Shown here one piece after another: positions 16,806-25,596 of a DNA stretch of 64,000 nucleotides. Source of the DNA: JAFKKS01 sp050187875 (GTDB lineage: Bacteria; Pseudomonadota; Alphaproteobacteria; Rhizobiales; Xanthobacteraceae); the NCBI GenBank assembly GCA_050187875.1, contig JBFWXB010000014.1, positions 32,148 through 96,147 of the forward strand, in the 5' to 3' direction. The notes below the pieces were generated by a model that did not search any database, had not been told where the DNA came from, and saw only the letters and a program-made list of their open reading frames with translations. Both the position numbers and the translations under genes were made by a program. How positions within the stretch are numbered: position 1 is the first letter of the stretch; every line of letters starts with the position of its first letter.

Positions 16806-16944
16806 CACCCTCCCCGGGTGGGGGTGGGTCGGCCGTAGGAGCGTTTGCGACTGCGGACGGGGTGGGGTGAACCTTCGGACAAAAAGAATTTCACCCCACC
16901 CCGCTCGCTTCGCTCGCGACCCTCCCCCTCCAGGGGAGGGTGAA
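16806..16944. repeat. Palindromic repeat, CCCTCCCC family
   Basis: CACCCTCCCCGGGTGGGG on the left and CCCCTCCAGGGGAGGGTG on the right bracket a centre with CGGGGTGGGG/CCCCACCCCG. It occupies most of the 258-bp spacer between the HpaB-family and hydrolase genes. Other family members are at 22171, 36397, 53546, 55470 and around the gap at 57.3 kb. Confidence 0.8.
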
Positions 16945-16987
16945 GACGGCCGCTTTCGCGTTGAGAATGACGGCGCGAGGAGGACGT

Positions 16988-17866
16988 CTATTTCGCGGCT
17001 ACTGCACTCCGCACGAAATCCGCGAGCTCGCGGCCGAAGCGCGGGGCGTCTTCCCAGAACGGCGAGTGGCCGACACTGTCATACCAGGAGATTTTTGCGC
17101 CCGGCACGAGCTCGGCGGTGATCGCCGCCGCCGCCGGCGCGATGATGCGGTCCATGGTGCCGTGCGTGATCAGCACCGGCATGCGCAACTCCTTCAGCGT
17201 GTCGCCGCTGTCGCGGGTGCGGTCGAGCACGGCGGCGCGCACCTTCGCCGGCACCGCCATGGTGTAGGAAAGGACCGTATCCATGTCCTCGCCGCCCGGC
17301 CGTCCGGCGAAGCAGGCATGCACGAATTTGCGCGCGGCGCGGATGTTGGTGACGAGATCGTCGGACGCCATCGCGATCGTCTGTTTCAGCTCCGGCCCGA
17401 CGAAGCGGCGGTCGCTCTTCGTCACCGCCGCGACGTAGTTGACGGCGGCAATGCGCTCCTGCCCGTGGCGGCGAACGTAGTCGCCGACGACACGCCCGCC
17501 GTAAGACCAGGCAACGAGCGCCGGGCGCTTCAGGCCCGCGGTGTCCATCACCGCCTTCAGATCGTCGGCCCAGATCGCCTCGTCGTGATAGCGGGCATGG
17601 TCGGTCGGCTGGTCGGACGAGCCGTGACCGCGCAGGTCATAGGCGACCATGCGGAAGTTTTCCGTCAGCGCCGGGTCGTACATTTGCCGCCGCCAGGACA
17701 GGTGGCACTGCGAGAAGCCGTGGATGAAGACGATCTCGGGACCGGCCGGGTTGCCCCATTCGAACGCGGCGACGTTCAGGCCGTCCGGCGCCGTGACAGC
17801 GAGCGGCCGGATGGGGAGATGCTCCAGCTTCGGCGTGCGCAGCGGGAGCATCTTGTCTCGGGCCAT
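16988..17866 (-). CDS. Alpha/beta hydrolase
   Basis: 292 aa alpha/beta-hydrolase fold enzyme. The oxyanion region reads FIHGFSQCHLSW, followed by YDLRGHGSSDQP. The nucleophile elbow is AWSYGG (Ser at about residue 118), the acid lies in ITHGTMDRI, and the catalytic His in SVGHSPFWEDAPRF. All three members of the triad are present. The substrate is not predictable; haloalkane/epoxide hydrolases and esterases share this architecture. It lies upstream of the HpaB-family and acyl-CoA ligase genes on the same strand, but the spacer is filled by a repeat, so co-transcription is uncertain. Confidence 0.9.
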   Translation of the reverse strand: MARDKMLPLRTPKLEHLPIRPLAVTAPDGLNVAAFEWGNPAGPEIVFIHGFSQCHLSWRRQMYDPALTENFRMVAYDLRGHGSSDQPTDHARYHDEAIWADDLKAVMDTAGLKRPALVAWSYGGRVVGDYVRRHGQERIAAVNYVAAVTKSDRRFVGPELKQTIAMASDDLVTNIRAARKFVHACFAGRPGGEDMDTVLSYTMAVPAKVRAAVLDRTRDSGDTLKELRMPVLITHGTMDRIIAPAAAAITAELVPGAKISWYDSVGHSPFWEDAPRFGRELADFVRSAVAAK

Positions 17867-17876
17867 CGTCCAATCC

Positions 17877-18116
17877 TGTCATTCCGGGGCGCGGGCGCAA
17901 GCCTGCGAGCCCGGAATCCATAATCTCTAAGTCCAGATTTTGCCAATGCAGACTGGGGTTCTGGATTCCGGCTCTCGCCCCTCGATCACGATGATTTTGG
18001 ATCGAATCGATCCAAAATCATGAACGTGATCGATTCTAATAACCGAGAGCATGATGTGATCCGAAAACCGTTTCACACTTTTCGGCATCATGCTCTTGGG
18101 CTCGGCCGGAATGACG
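17877..18116. repeat. Type C repeat interrupted by two nested palindromes
   Basis: Type C arms lie at both ends (TGTCATTCCGGGGCGCGGGC and GGCCGGAATGACG). Inside, a perfect pair ATGATTTTGGATCG (17991-18004) and its complement (18008-18021) is flanked by GATCACG/CGTGATC. A second palindrome follows with 11-bp arms AGAGCATGATG (18046-18056) and complement (18086-18096), and inner CCGAAAA/TTTTCGG. The last is a common Bradyrhizobium-type repeat. Confidence 0.88.
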
Positions 18117-18130
18117 AGGCCGGCCATGCC

Positions 18131-18742
18131 TCAGAGCTCCACGATGGCATTCGGCAATTCGTCGCGATTGATCGCGCCGGGCGGGAAATGTTCGGCGAGC
18201 ACTTTGGCACATAATCCGATCGCCGCAACGAAGCCGTCGGCGGGGCGGCCCTCTTTGATCTCGCGGGTCAGCGCCGCGACCGCGGTGTCCCAGGTTTCGC
18301 GCGGCACTTTCTGCGCGATGCCGGCGTCCGCGAGGATTTCGACATAACGCTCGGCCTCGGACACGAAGATGAGCACGCCGGTGCGCTTCTCCGTGTGCTG
18401 CAGGCCATGCGCGAGGAATTGGCGCACCGCTTCGCCATGCGCGCGCTCGCGCTTGGTGCGCGGGAACACCAGCCTGTAGCGGATGGCGGGCTGCCAGAAC
18501 ACGATGATCGCGGCGATGAAGGCGGCAAGCTGCAGCGCGTAGATCACAGAAGCCGGCCAGAGCGTGAAATGGATGAGCGGCAGCGGCACGACGAGCGCGA
18601 TGAGCGCCGCCCAGGCGAACGGCACGGTGCGGTAGCCGCCGGAGGCCGGCGTCGTCACGCAGAAGATTTCGCCGGACGTCTGCGCCTCCGCCTCGCGGAT
18701 GGCGGCGACGATGCGGGCGCGGTCGGGATCGCTCAGTTGCAT
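18131..18742 (-). CDS. TPM domain-containing membrane protein
   Basis: 203 aa. The N-terminal half begins MQLSDPDRARIVAAIREAEAQTSGEIFCV, a TPM-like segment. Two membrane helices follow (about residues 50-100), then the cytoplasmic RAHGEAVRQFLAHGLQHTEKRTGVLIFVSEAERYVEILAD core of the TPM (TLP18.3/Psb32/MOLO-1) family. The ATG at 18742 is one base past the stop of the preceding TPM protein, indicating translational coupling. The frame stays open far upstream, but only as Gly/Pro-rich antiphase sequence of the neighbour. Function is unknown; LemA-TPM pairs are common in bacteria and are linked to envelope maintenance. Confidence 0.85.
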   Translation of the reverse strand: MQLSDPDRARIVAAIREAEAQTSGEIFCVTTPASGGYRTVPFAWAALIALVVPLPLIHFTLWPASVIYALQLAAFIAAIIVFWQPAIRYRLVFPRTKRERAHGEAVRQFLAHGLQHTEKRTGVLIFVSEAERYVEILADAGIAQKVPRETWDTAVAALTREIKEGRPADGFVAAIGLCAKVLAEHFPPGAINRDELPNAIVEL

Positions 18743-18743
18743 C

Positions 18744-19544
18744 TCACCAGCTCCCCGACGAGCCGCCGCCGCCGAACGATCCGCCGCCGCCGGAGAAGCC
18801 GCCGCCACCGCCGCCGAATCCACCCGACGAGCCCGACGACCACGAGCCGCCGGAGGGAATGAAGACCGGCCCGTTGTAGCCGCGCCGCCGCCGTCCGCCC
18901 GGACCGAAGCCGCCGGAGCCGCCGCCGCGGATCGACATGACAACGATGAAGATGACGATCGCGAGCAGGATCAGCGTGCCGACATCGATGGTGCTCGACC
19001 TATCGTTCCGCCGTTGCGCCGCGCGGCGCTTGAACTCCTCGGCGTCGCCCGACATCACCTGGATGATGTCGTCGGTTCCGCGCGTGATGCCGCCGGTGAA
19101 GTCGCCGGCGCGGAAGCGCGGCAGGATCGCGTTCTCGATGATGAACTTCGTGACGGCGTCGGTCAGCGCGCCTTCGAGGCCGTAGCCAACCTCGATGCGC
19201 ACCTTGCGCTCGTTCGGCGCGACGATGAGAAGCGCGCCGTTGTTGACGCCCTTCTGCCCGATGCCCCAGGCGCGGCCGAGCTGATAGCCGTAATCCTCGA
19301 TCGACGTGCCTTGCAGCGACTTCAGCGTGACGACGACGAGCTGGTCGCCGCTCTTCGCTTCCATCGCCGCGAGCTTGTCGGTGAGGGACTGCGCCGTCGC
19401 GGTGTCGAGAATGGCCGCCTCGTCGACGACGCGGCCGGTGAGCGGCGGGAAGGTGAGGGCATACGCGAGCGTCGTCGCGCAAACGGCGACGAGCAGGATC
19501 ACCAAGGCGCATAGCCGTTGGATTTTCACGAGGACCTCGCGCAT
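18744..19544 (-). CDS. YgcG-family TPM domain membrane protein with Gly-rich tail
   Basis: 266 aa. A signal peptide or anchor (about residues 8-29) leads to the periplasmic TPM domain (LTGRVVDEAAILDTATAQSLTDKLAAME...VVTLKSLQGTSIEDYGYQLGRAWGIG...EVGYGLEGALTD). One transmembrane helix follows (about 187-207), then a low-complexity Gly/Ser/Arg tail ending GGGGSSGSW. This layout is that of YgcG/BA14K-neighbour proteins found with LemA. A GTG at 19529 with GAGG five bases upstream is an alternative start. It is probably in one transcription unit with lemA upstream, though a type A repeat sits between them. Confidence 0.88.
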   Translation of the reverse strand: MREVLVKIQRLCALVILLVAVCATTLAYALTFPPLTGRVVDEAAILDTATAQSLTDKLAAMEAKSGDQLVVVTLKSLQGTSIEDYGYQLGRAWGIGQKGVNNGALLIVAPNERKVRIEVGYGLEGALTDAVTKFIIENAILPRFRAGDFTGGITRGTDDIIQVMSGDAEEFKRRAAQRRNDRSSTIDVGTLILLAIVIFIVVMSIRGGGSGGFGPGGRRRRGYNGPVFIPSGGSWSSGSSGGFGGGGGGFSGGGGSFGGGGSSGSW

Positions 19545-19553
19545 TCACCTGGA

Positions 19554-19684
19554 TGTCGTCCCCGCGAAGGCGGGGACCCAGTACTCACTGTCGTTTCTAA
19601 ATCGCAATGACACGGCGTACTGGATGCCCGCCGGAGCCTGTACTCGGGCTGGCCGAAGGCCAGACCCGTGTGCGGGCATGACAC
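19554..19684. repeat. Compound type A palindromic repeat
   Basis: Outer arms TGTCGTCCCCGCGAAGGCGG and TGCGGGCATGACAC. It carries the inner CGGGCTGGCC-GAA-GGCCAGACCCG segment. It separates lemA from the TPM genes. Confidence 0.88.
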
Positions 19685-19712
19685 TCATCATGTTGGTGTT
19701 AATGACCAACGA

Positions 19713-20312
19713 TCAGAACTTCACCGTCGGCGGTTTCTCAGCGCCGTCCGACGCCGTGAACGTCTCCATCGGCTTGTGCGAGGCGTAAAGCGTCTTCGCC
19801 CACAGGATGCCGGGGAAGGTGCGCATCTCCGTATTATACGCGCGCACCGCCTCGATGTAGTCGCGCCGCGCCACCGAGATGCGATTCTCGGTGCCTTCGA
19901 GCTGTGACTGCAGCGCGAGGAAGTTCTGATTTGATTTCAAGTCGGGATAATTCTCGACCGTCGCAATCAGCCGGCCGAGCGCGCCGGAGAGCTGCTGCTG
20001 CGCATCCTGGAACTGCTTGAACTTCGCCGGATCGTTGACGATGTCGGGCGTCACCTGGATCGAGGTCGCCTTGGCGCGCGCATTGACCACAGCCTCGAGC
20101 GTGTTGCGCTCCTGGGCGGCGTAACCCTTCACGGTTTCGACGAGATTGGGGATCAAGTCGGCGCGCCGCTGGTACTGGTTATTGACGTCCGACCACTTGG
20201 CCTTGGCCTGCTCTTCCAAGGTTGGGATATTGTTGATGCCGCAGCCCGCGACGAGCAGGCCGAGCGCGATGACCAAGAGCGGAATGCGGAGCCGGACGAG
20301 CGACGCGGACAT
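19713..20312 (-). CDS. lemA: LemA family lipoprotein-like protein
   Basis: 199 aa. The N-terminus is a signal sequence with a lipobox-like LLVAGCGIN (Cys at about residue 23). The LemA four-helix domain follows, with the highly conserved NNQYQRRADLIPNLVETVKGYAAQE, QDAQQQLSGALGRLIATVENYPDLKSNQNFLALQSQLEGTENRI and RRDYIEAVRAYN blocks. LemA proteins are membrane-anchored with an extended helical domain, and their molecular role is not established. It heads a likely LemA-TPM-TPM unit. The ATG at 20312 is chosen because residues upstream have no family character. It is divergent from ggt by 40 bp. Confidence 0.95.
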   Translation of the reverse strand: MSASLVRLRIPLLVIALGLLVAGCGINNIPTLEEQAKAKWSDVNNQYQRRADLIPNLVETVKGYAAQERNTLEAVVNARAKATSIQVTPDIVNDPAKFKQFQDAQQQLSGALGRLIATVENYPDLKSNQNFLALQSQLEGTENRISVARRDYIEAVRAYNTEMRTFPGILWAKTLYASHKPMETFTASDGAEKPPTVKF

Positions 20313-20352
20313 GAAAGCCTCCCAGGCACGTTCAACAAAGACGATGGCGTAA

Positions 20353-22134
20353 ATGGCGATGCACGCACGAGTTACAAGATTAACGCGACTGACATGCCCA
20401 ATGCTAACGCTTCTCGTGGGGTTGTGGGCGTCGGCCGTGGGCGCCGCTTCGATCGCCCAGGCGCAGGACGCGACGAGCGCGCCAATCTTTTCCGACGCGG
20501 CACGGGTGCTGCCCGTCTTCGCGAAGCACGGGATGGTCGCGAGCCAGGAGGCGAAGGCGACGCGCATCGGCGTCGACATCCTCAAGGCCGGCGGCAATGC
20601 GGTCGACGCGGCGGTCGCGGTCGGCTTCGCGCTCGCCGTGACGCTGCCACGCGCCGGCAATCTCGGCGGCGGCGGCTTCATGCTCGTGCATCTCGCCGAT
20701 GGCGATCGTACCATCGCCATCGACTATCGCGAGACCGCGCCGGCGGCGACGACGCGCGACGTCTTCCTCGACGCGCAGGGCAATGTCGACCCGAAGAAGT
20801 CGCGCGACAGCGGCCTTGCTGTCGGCGTCCCCGGCACGGTGATGGGCCTTGCATTGGCGCATCAGAAATACGGCTCGGGCAAATTTTCGCTCGCGCAGTT
20901 GATTGCGCCGGCGGTGGCGCTGGCGCGCGAAGGCTTCGCCATCGACGATGAACTCGCCGAATCCTTATCGCGCGGCCGCACGCGCATCGCGCGCTGGCCG
21001 TCGTCCGCGCGGATTTTCTATAAGCCCGACGGTGCCGCCTTCGATATCGGCGATCGTCTCGTGCAGAGCGATCTCGCGCAGACGCTCGAAATCATCGCGC
21101 AGCAAGGCCCGCGCTCGTTCTATGAGGGACCGCTCGCGGCGAAGATCGCGGCAAGTGTGCAGGCGGCGGGTGGGCACCTGACGGCGGATGATCTGGCGCA
21201 TTACACCGCCAAGGAGCGCAGCGTCGTGCGCGGCAGCTATCGCGGTTACGACGTCTATTCGATGCCGCCGCCGTCGTCGGGCGGCGTGCATCTCATCGAG
21301 ATCCTCAACATCCTCGAGGGCTTCGATTTGCGCGCCAGCGGCGCAGAGTCGGCTGACACGCTGCACCTGATGATCGAGGCGATGAAGCTTGCTTACGCCG
21401 ACCGTGCGGAATTCCTCGGGGACCCGGATTTCGTGCAGGTGCCGGTCGGCGGGCTGATTGCCAAGGTTTACGCCGAGAAGCTGCGCGCGACGATCGATCC
21501 GCAGCGCGCGCGGCCGGCGGCGGAGATCAAGCCTGGCAGATTCCTTTCGCACGAGGGCGACCAGACGACGCATTTCTCCGTCGTCGACGCGCAGGGCAAT
21601 GCCGTCGCCAATACCTACACGCTCAATTTCAGCTACGGCCTCGGCCTCGTCGCCGACGGCACCGGCGTGATCCTCAACAACGAGCTCGACGACTTCGCCG
21701 CCAAGCCCGGCGTGCCGAATGCCTATGGCCTGGTCGGCGGCGACGCTAATGCGCCTGGCCCGAACAAACGGCCGCTCTCCTCCATGAGTCCGACGATCCT
21801 GACCAAGGACGGCCGGGTGTTCCTGGTGACCGGTTCGCCCGGCGGCAGCCGCATCATCACGACCGTGCTGCAGGTGATCCTCAATGTCATCGACCACGAC
21901 ATGAACATCGCCGAGGCGGTGGTGGCGCCGCGCATCCATCACCAGTGGCTCCCCGACGTGGTGGCCGCCGAACGGGGCCTATCGCCCGACACGCTGCGGC
22001 TGCTGGCCGCGCGGGGGCATACCGTCAAGGTCGGCGACACATCCGGCTCTGCGAACTCGATTTTGCGGATTCCTCAAGGGCTTACGGGCGCCTCGGACAC
22101 GCGCCAGCGCGGGACGTTGGCTGCGGGGTATTGA
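20353..22134 (+). CDS. ggt: Gamma-glutamyltransferase (periplasmic, autoprocessed)
   Basis: 593 aa Ntn-hydrolase that transfers or hydrolyses the gamma-glutamyl group of glutathione. A signal peptide ends near AQAQD (about residue 38). The large subunit shows KHGMVASQEAKATRIGVDILKAGGNAVDAAVAVGFAL and the GNLGGGGFM loop. The autoprocessing Thr begins the small subunit at TTHFSVVDAQGNAV (Thr about 405), followed by the GSPGGSRI oxyanion region. All key motifs are intact and length is normal, so it should be active. It stands alone; hpnN follows after 332 bp. Confidence 0.96.
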   Translation: MAMHARVTRLTRLTCPMLTLLVGLWASAVGAASIAQAQDATSAPIFSDAARVLPVFAKHGMVASQEAKATRIGVDILKAGGNAVDAAVAVGFALAVTLPRAGNLGGGGFMLVHLADGDRTIAIDYRETAPAATTRDVFLDAQGNVDPKKSRDSGLAVGVPGTVMGLALAHQKYGSGKFSLAQLIAPAVALAREGFAIDDELAESLSRGRTRIARWPSSARIFYKPDGAAFDIGDRLVQSDLAQTLEIIAQQGPRSFYEGPLAAKIAASVQAAGGHLTADDLAHYTAKERSVVRGSYRGYDVYSMPPPSSGGVHLIEILNILEGFDLRASGAESADTLHLMIEAMKLAYADRAEFLGDPDFVQVPVGGLIAKVYAEKLRATIDPQRARPAAEIKPGRFLSHEGDQTTHFSVVDAQGNAVANTYTLNFSYGLGLVADGTGVILNNELDDFAAKPGVPNAYGLVGGDANAPGPNKRPLSSMSPTILTKDGRVFLVTGSPGGSRIITTVLQVILNVIDHDMNIAEAVVAPRIHHQWLPDVVAAERGLSPDTLRLLAARGHTVKVGDTSGSANSILRIPQGLTGASDTRQRGTLAAGY

Positions 22135-22466
22135 GCGGAGCGCCAAATCCGTCCCACAGATGCAGCGATCCACCCTCCCCCTCCAGGGGAGGGTGAAAGG
22201 CCCGTCTGACAAAATCGTGCGCGGCCCCGCCCAAGAATCGCCGTTTGACGCATGGACTTAAGGCTCCGGCTTGTGGGAAAAGGCCGGACAGACCCCGATC
22301 GGCTTCCGTGAAAGCCCGGCGCCATCGTGTTCCGGCCGGGGTCCCCGCGCGTGAACCAAAAGCCGGTCGCGCCATTTGATGTGAATGAGTTGCCCGGCGC
22401 CGGTGGCGCCAGCTGCGGGCCATCTCCGCCGCTTCCCTCTACGCTGATAACCGGAATTTCCTTGCG
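22135..22466. other. 332-bp intergenic region between ggt and hpnN
   Basis: It holds a short CCCTCCCC-family palindrome at 22171-22197 (CACCCTCCCC-CTCC-AGGGGAGGGTG) and a small hairpin near 22394 (GGCGCC-GGT-GGCGCC). No convincing reading frame, RNA gene or known regulatory motif was recognised in the remainder. The hpnN promoter is presumably in the 3' part. Confidence 0.6.
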
Positions 22467-25058
22467 ATGCTCAGGACGATGATGAAGGCGCTGGTCAATC
22501 GGTGCACCGCGCATCCTTGGTTGACCATCGCGGTAGCCGTCATCCTGGCCGTCTTGTCCGGCGTCTATACCGCGCGGAACTTCGCCATCACCACGGATAT
22601 CGGCGAGCTCATTTCGCCGCATCTCGACTGGCGCAAGCGTGAGCTCGCCTTCGACAAGGCGTTCCCGCGGCGGATGGAATCGATCCTCGCCGTGGTCGAA
22701 GCGCCCTCGCCCGAATATGCCTCGCGTGCGAGCACGGCGCTCGTCGGCAAGCTGCGCGACAACCCCGGCTTGTTCAAGAATGTCCGCGAGCTCGCCGACG
22801 ACCCCTTCTTCAGGAAGAACGGGCTCCTGTTCCTGCCGACCGACGAGGTCAAGCGTGTCACCGACGGGCTCGATCAGGCCGAGCCGCTGATCCAGGTGCT
22901 CTACTCCGACCCGAGCCTACGCGGCATGACGCAGGCGCTGTCGGTGATCCTCGCCGGCGCCAATTCCGGCCGCATCGCCTTCGACGATCTCGCCAACCCG
23001 CTGTCGAAATTCTCGACCGCGCTGGAGCAGGTTGTCGCCGGGCAGCCGACGTCGTTCTCCTGGCAGGACCTTTTGCGCGGCGAGCCATCGAAGCCCTCGG
23101 ACAAGCGGCGCTTCATCGAGATTGCCGCCAAGCTCAATTTCGACGCGCTCGAGCCCGGCAAGGAAGCGTCCGACGCCATTCGCCAGGCGGCGGCCGACCT
23201 GAAGCTCGCCGAGATGTACGGCGCGCGCGTGCGGCTGACGGGCCCAATCCCGATCGCGGATGAGGAGTTCGCGACGGTGAAGGAGGGTGCGTTCGTCAAC
23301 AATATCGCGACGGTGCTCATCGTCCTCACGATCCTGTGGCTGGCGCTGAAATCGGCGCGCATCATCGTCGCGGTCGCGATCACGGTCGCGCTCGGCCTCG
23401 CGCTCACCGCGGCCGTCGGATTGATGATGGTCGGCGCGCTCAACCTCATCTCCATCGCCTTTGCCGTGCTGTTCGTCGGCATCGGCGTCGATTTCGCGAT
23501 CCAGTTCAGCGTGCGCTATCGCCAGGAACGCCACGAGGTCGACGATCTGCGCAAGGCGCTGTCGAATGCGGCGGCAAATGCCGGCAAGCCGCTGACGCTC
23601 GCGGCGCTGGCGACGGCGGCGGGCTTCCTGTCCTTCCTGCCGACCGACTATCGCGGCGTCTCGGAACTCGGGCAGATCGCCGGCGTCGGCATGATCATCG
23701 CGTTCCTCGCGAGCGTGACGGTGCTGCCGGCGCTGCTTGCGATCCTTGATCCGCCGGGCGAGCCGGAGCCGCTCGGATACAAGGCGCTGGCGCCGATCGA
23801 CGACTTCATGGAGCGCCACCGCATCCCGGTGCTGGTCGGCACCCTCGCGGTCGTCATCCTCCTGTCGCCGCTTCTGTATTACGTCGAATTCGACTTCAAC
23901 CCGATGAACCTGCGCAGCCCCAAGGTCGAGTCGGTCGCGACCTACCTCGATCTGCGCAAGGACCCGCAGACGGGCGCGAGCTCGATCGAGGTGCTGACGC
24001 CGAATATCGCGGCGGCGCGCGAGCTTGCCGATAAGCTCGCGAAGCTGCCGGAAGTCGAGCGCACCTCGACGCTCGAGACCTTCGTGCCGCAAGATCAGAA
24101 GGCGAAGATCGAGCTCATTCATAATCTCGGGAAAACGCTCGAGCCCGATTTCAATGAGGCAGCCGAGAAGGCGCCGACCGACGCAGAGAACGTTGCCGCG
24201 CTCAAGGAATCGAAAGGCGAGATGCTCAAGGCGGCGGAGAAGCATCCCGGCCGCGGTGCCGACGAGGTCAAGCGGCTCGCCGCCGTCGTCGGCAAGTTGG
24301 CCGAGGGCTCCGCGGCGTTGCGCGAGAAGGCCGAGTTCGTCCTCACCGATCCGCTCAAGCTCGACCTCGACCGGGTGAAGAGCTGGCTCGAGGCGTCGGA
24401 GATCACGCAGGAGAACCTGCCGCCGTCGATCGTCGGCGAGTGGGTCACGGCAGATGGGCGGGCGCGCGTCCAGGCCCTGCCGAATGGCGACCCGAACGAC
24501 AACGACACCGTGCGCAATTTCGCGAGCGCCGTCCTTAAAGTTGCGCCGAACGCGACCGGCGGGCCGATCTCGATCCTCGAGTCCGGGCACATGATGGTGA
24601 ATGCGTTCCTGCACGCCGGCGCCTGGGCGCTGATCTCGATCTCCATCCTGTTATGGATCGCGCTGCGCCGCGTCGGTGACGTGCTGCTCACCCTCATCCC
24701 GCTGATGCTCGCCGGCGTCGTGACGCTGGAGGTCTGCGTGCTGATCGGGCTCAAGCTCAATTTCGCGAACATCATCGCCCTGCCGCTCCTTCTCGGCATC
24801 GGCGTCGCGTTCAAGATCTACTACATCATGGCGTGGCGCTCGGGGCAGACGCAGCTCTTGCAATCGCCGCTCACGCGCGCGGTGTTCTACAGCGCAATGA
24901 CGACGGCGACGGCGTTCGGCAGCCTGTGGCTCTCCAGTCATCCCGGCACGTCGAGCATGGGCAAGCTGCTCGCGCTCTCGCTGGTGACGACGCTCGCCGC
25001 CGCCGTGCTGTTCCAGCCGGTGCTGATGGGACCGCCGCGCGAGACGCGCGACGGCTGA
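22467..25058 (+). CDS. hpnN: Hopanoid-associated RND/MMPL transporter HpnN
   Basis: 863 aa, with an RND/MMPL layout: TM1 (about 15-35), a large periplasmic loop, TM2-6 (about 275-430), a second loop, and TM7-12 (about 705-860). The N-terminus TARNFAITTDIGELISPHLDWRKRELAFDKAFPRR is characteristic of HpnN. Other signatures are the FVGIGVDFAIQFSVRYRQE sterol-sensing-type segment and GIGVAFKIYYIMAWR in the C-terminal half. HpnN is known to move hopanoids from inner to outer membrane in Rhodopseudomonas. No squalene-hopene cyclase cluster is visible, but a candidate HpnP lies 4.3 kb downstream. An ATG at 22479 is an alternative start. Confidence 0.92.
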   Translation: MLRTMMKALVNRCTAHPWLTIAVAVILAVLSGVYTARNFAITTDIGELISPHLDWRKRELAFDKAFPRRMESILAVVEAPSPEYASRASTALVGKLRDNPGLFKNVRELADDPFFRKNGLLFLPTDEVKRVTDGLDQAEPLIQVLYSDPSLRGMTQALSVILAGANSGRIAFDDLANPLSKFSTALEQVVAGQPTSFSWQDLLRGEPSKPSDKRRFIEIAAKLNFDALEPGKEASDAIRQAAADLKLAEMYGARVRLTGPIPIADEEFATVKEGAFVNNIATVLIVLTILWLALKSARIIVAVAITVALGLALTAAVGLMMVGALNLISIAFAVLFVGIGVDFAIQFSVRYRQERHEVDDLRKALSNAAANAGKPLTLAALATAAGFLSFLPTDYRGVSELGQIAGVGMIIAFLASVTVLPALLAILDPPGEPEPLGYKALAPIDDFMERHRIPVLVGTLAVVILLSPLLYYVEFDFNPMNLRSPKVESVATYLDLRKDPQTGASSIEVLTPNIAAARELADKLAKLPEVERTSTLETFVPQDQKAKIELIHNLGKTLEPDFNEAAEKAPTDAENVAALKESKGEMLKAAEKHPGRGADEVKRLAAVVGKLAEGSAALREKAEFVLTDPLKLDLDRVKSWLEASEITQENLPPSIVGEWVTADGRARVQALPNGDPNDNDTVRNFASAVLKVAPNATGGPISILESGHMMVNAFLHAGAWALISISILLWIALRRVGDVLLTLIPLMLAGVVTLEVCVLIGLKLNFANIIALPLLLGIGVAFKIYYIMAWRSGQTQLLQSPLTRAVFYSAMTTATAFGSLWLSSHPGTSSMGKLLALSLVTTLAAAVLFQPVLMGPPRETRDG

Positions 25059-25104
25059 GACGCTATCTTCCTTCTGCTGCTTGTCCCGGTCCGGAGATTG
25101 CCTG

Positions 25105-25467
25105 ATGAAAGTTCTGTCCTGTGGAGCGCTTTTCGTTGTTCTTGCCGCCGCCGGCACGCAGCCGGCCATCGGCTTCGAGCTCGAAGGCAACTATCTGCAG
25201 GGCAAGGAATGCCGCGGCGACGTGCGTGACCCGAAGCCATTGAAGGTGACGATCGCGCCCGGCGAGATCACCTATTCGGGCGGCAATTGCACGGTGAGCG
25301 ACAAGCGCGAGAACGGCAACACGATCACCGTGCGCGCGGCCTGCAAGCAGCGCTCCGGCACGGTGCTCTCGGGCGACGTGACCTTCACGATCCGCAACGA
25401 CAACGAGATCGAGATGGTCAACAAAGATCAGAACTACACCGCCGTCCTGCACCGGTGTCCGAAGTGA
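25105..25467 (+). CDS. Small secreted protein, unknown function
   Basis: 120 aa. A clear Sec signal peptide (MKVLSCGALFVVLAAAGTQPAIG, cleavage near FELEG) is followed by a mature domain of about 97 residues with four cysteines (GKEC, GGNC, AAC, HRC), suggesting two disulfides and a small beta-rich periplasmic fold. I do not recognise a named family. It lies 46 bp after hpnN on the same strand and may be co-transcribed, which would place it at the envelope. A TTG eight codons upstream is open but would spoil the signal peptide, so the ATG at 25105 is chosen. Confidence 0.78.
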   Translation: MKVLSCGALFVVLAAAGTQPAIGFELEGNYLQGKECRGDVRDPKPLKVTIAPGEITYSGGNCTVSDKRENGNTITVRAACKQRSGTVLSGDVTFTIRNDNEIEMVNKDQNYTAVLHRCPK

Positions 25468-25473
25468 CACGGA

Positions 25474-25569
25474 TGTCGTCCCCGCGAAGGCGGGGACCCA
25501 GTACGCGGTGTGTCCTCGAATCTAGCTGAGGCCGGTGATTACTGGATGCCCGCTTTCGCGGGCATGACA
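25474..25569. repeat. Type A palindromic repeat
   Basis: Complete copy (TGTCGTCCCCGCGAAGGCGG and CCCGCTTTCGCGGGCATGACA) between convergent genes. Confidence 0.9.
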
Positions 25570-25596
25570 ATCGCGGGGGCTTCGGGCTCCGTGCCC

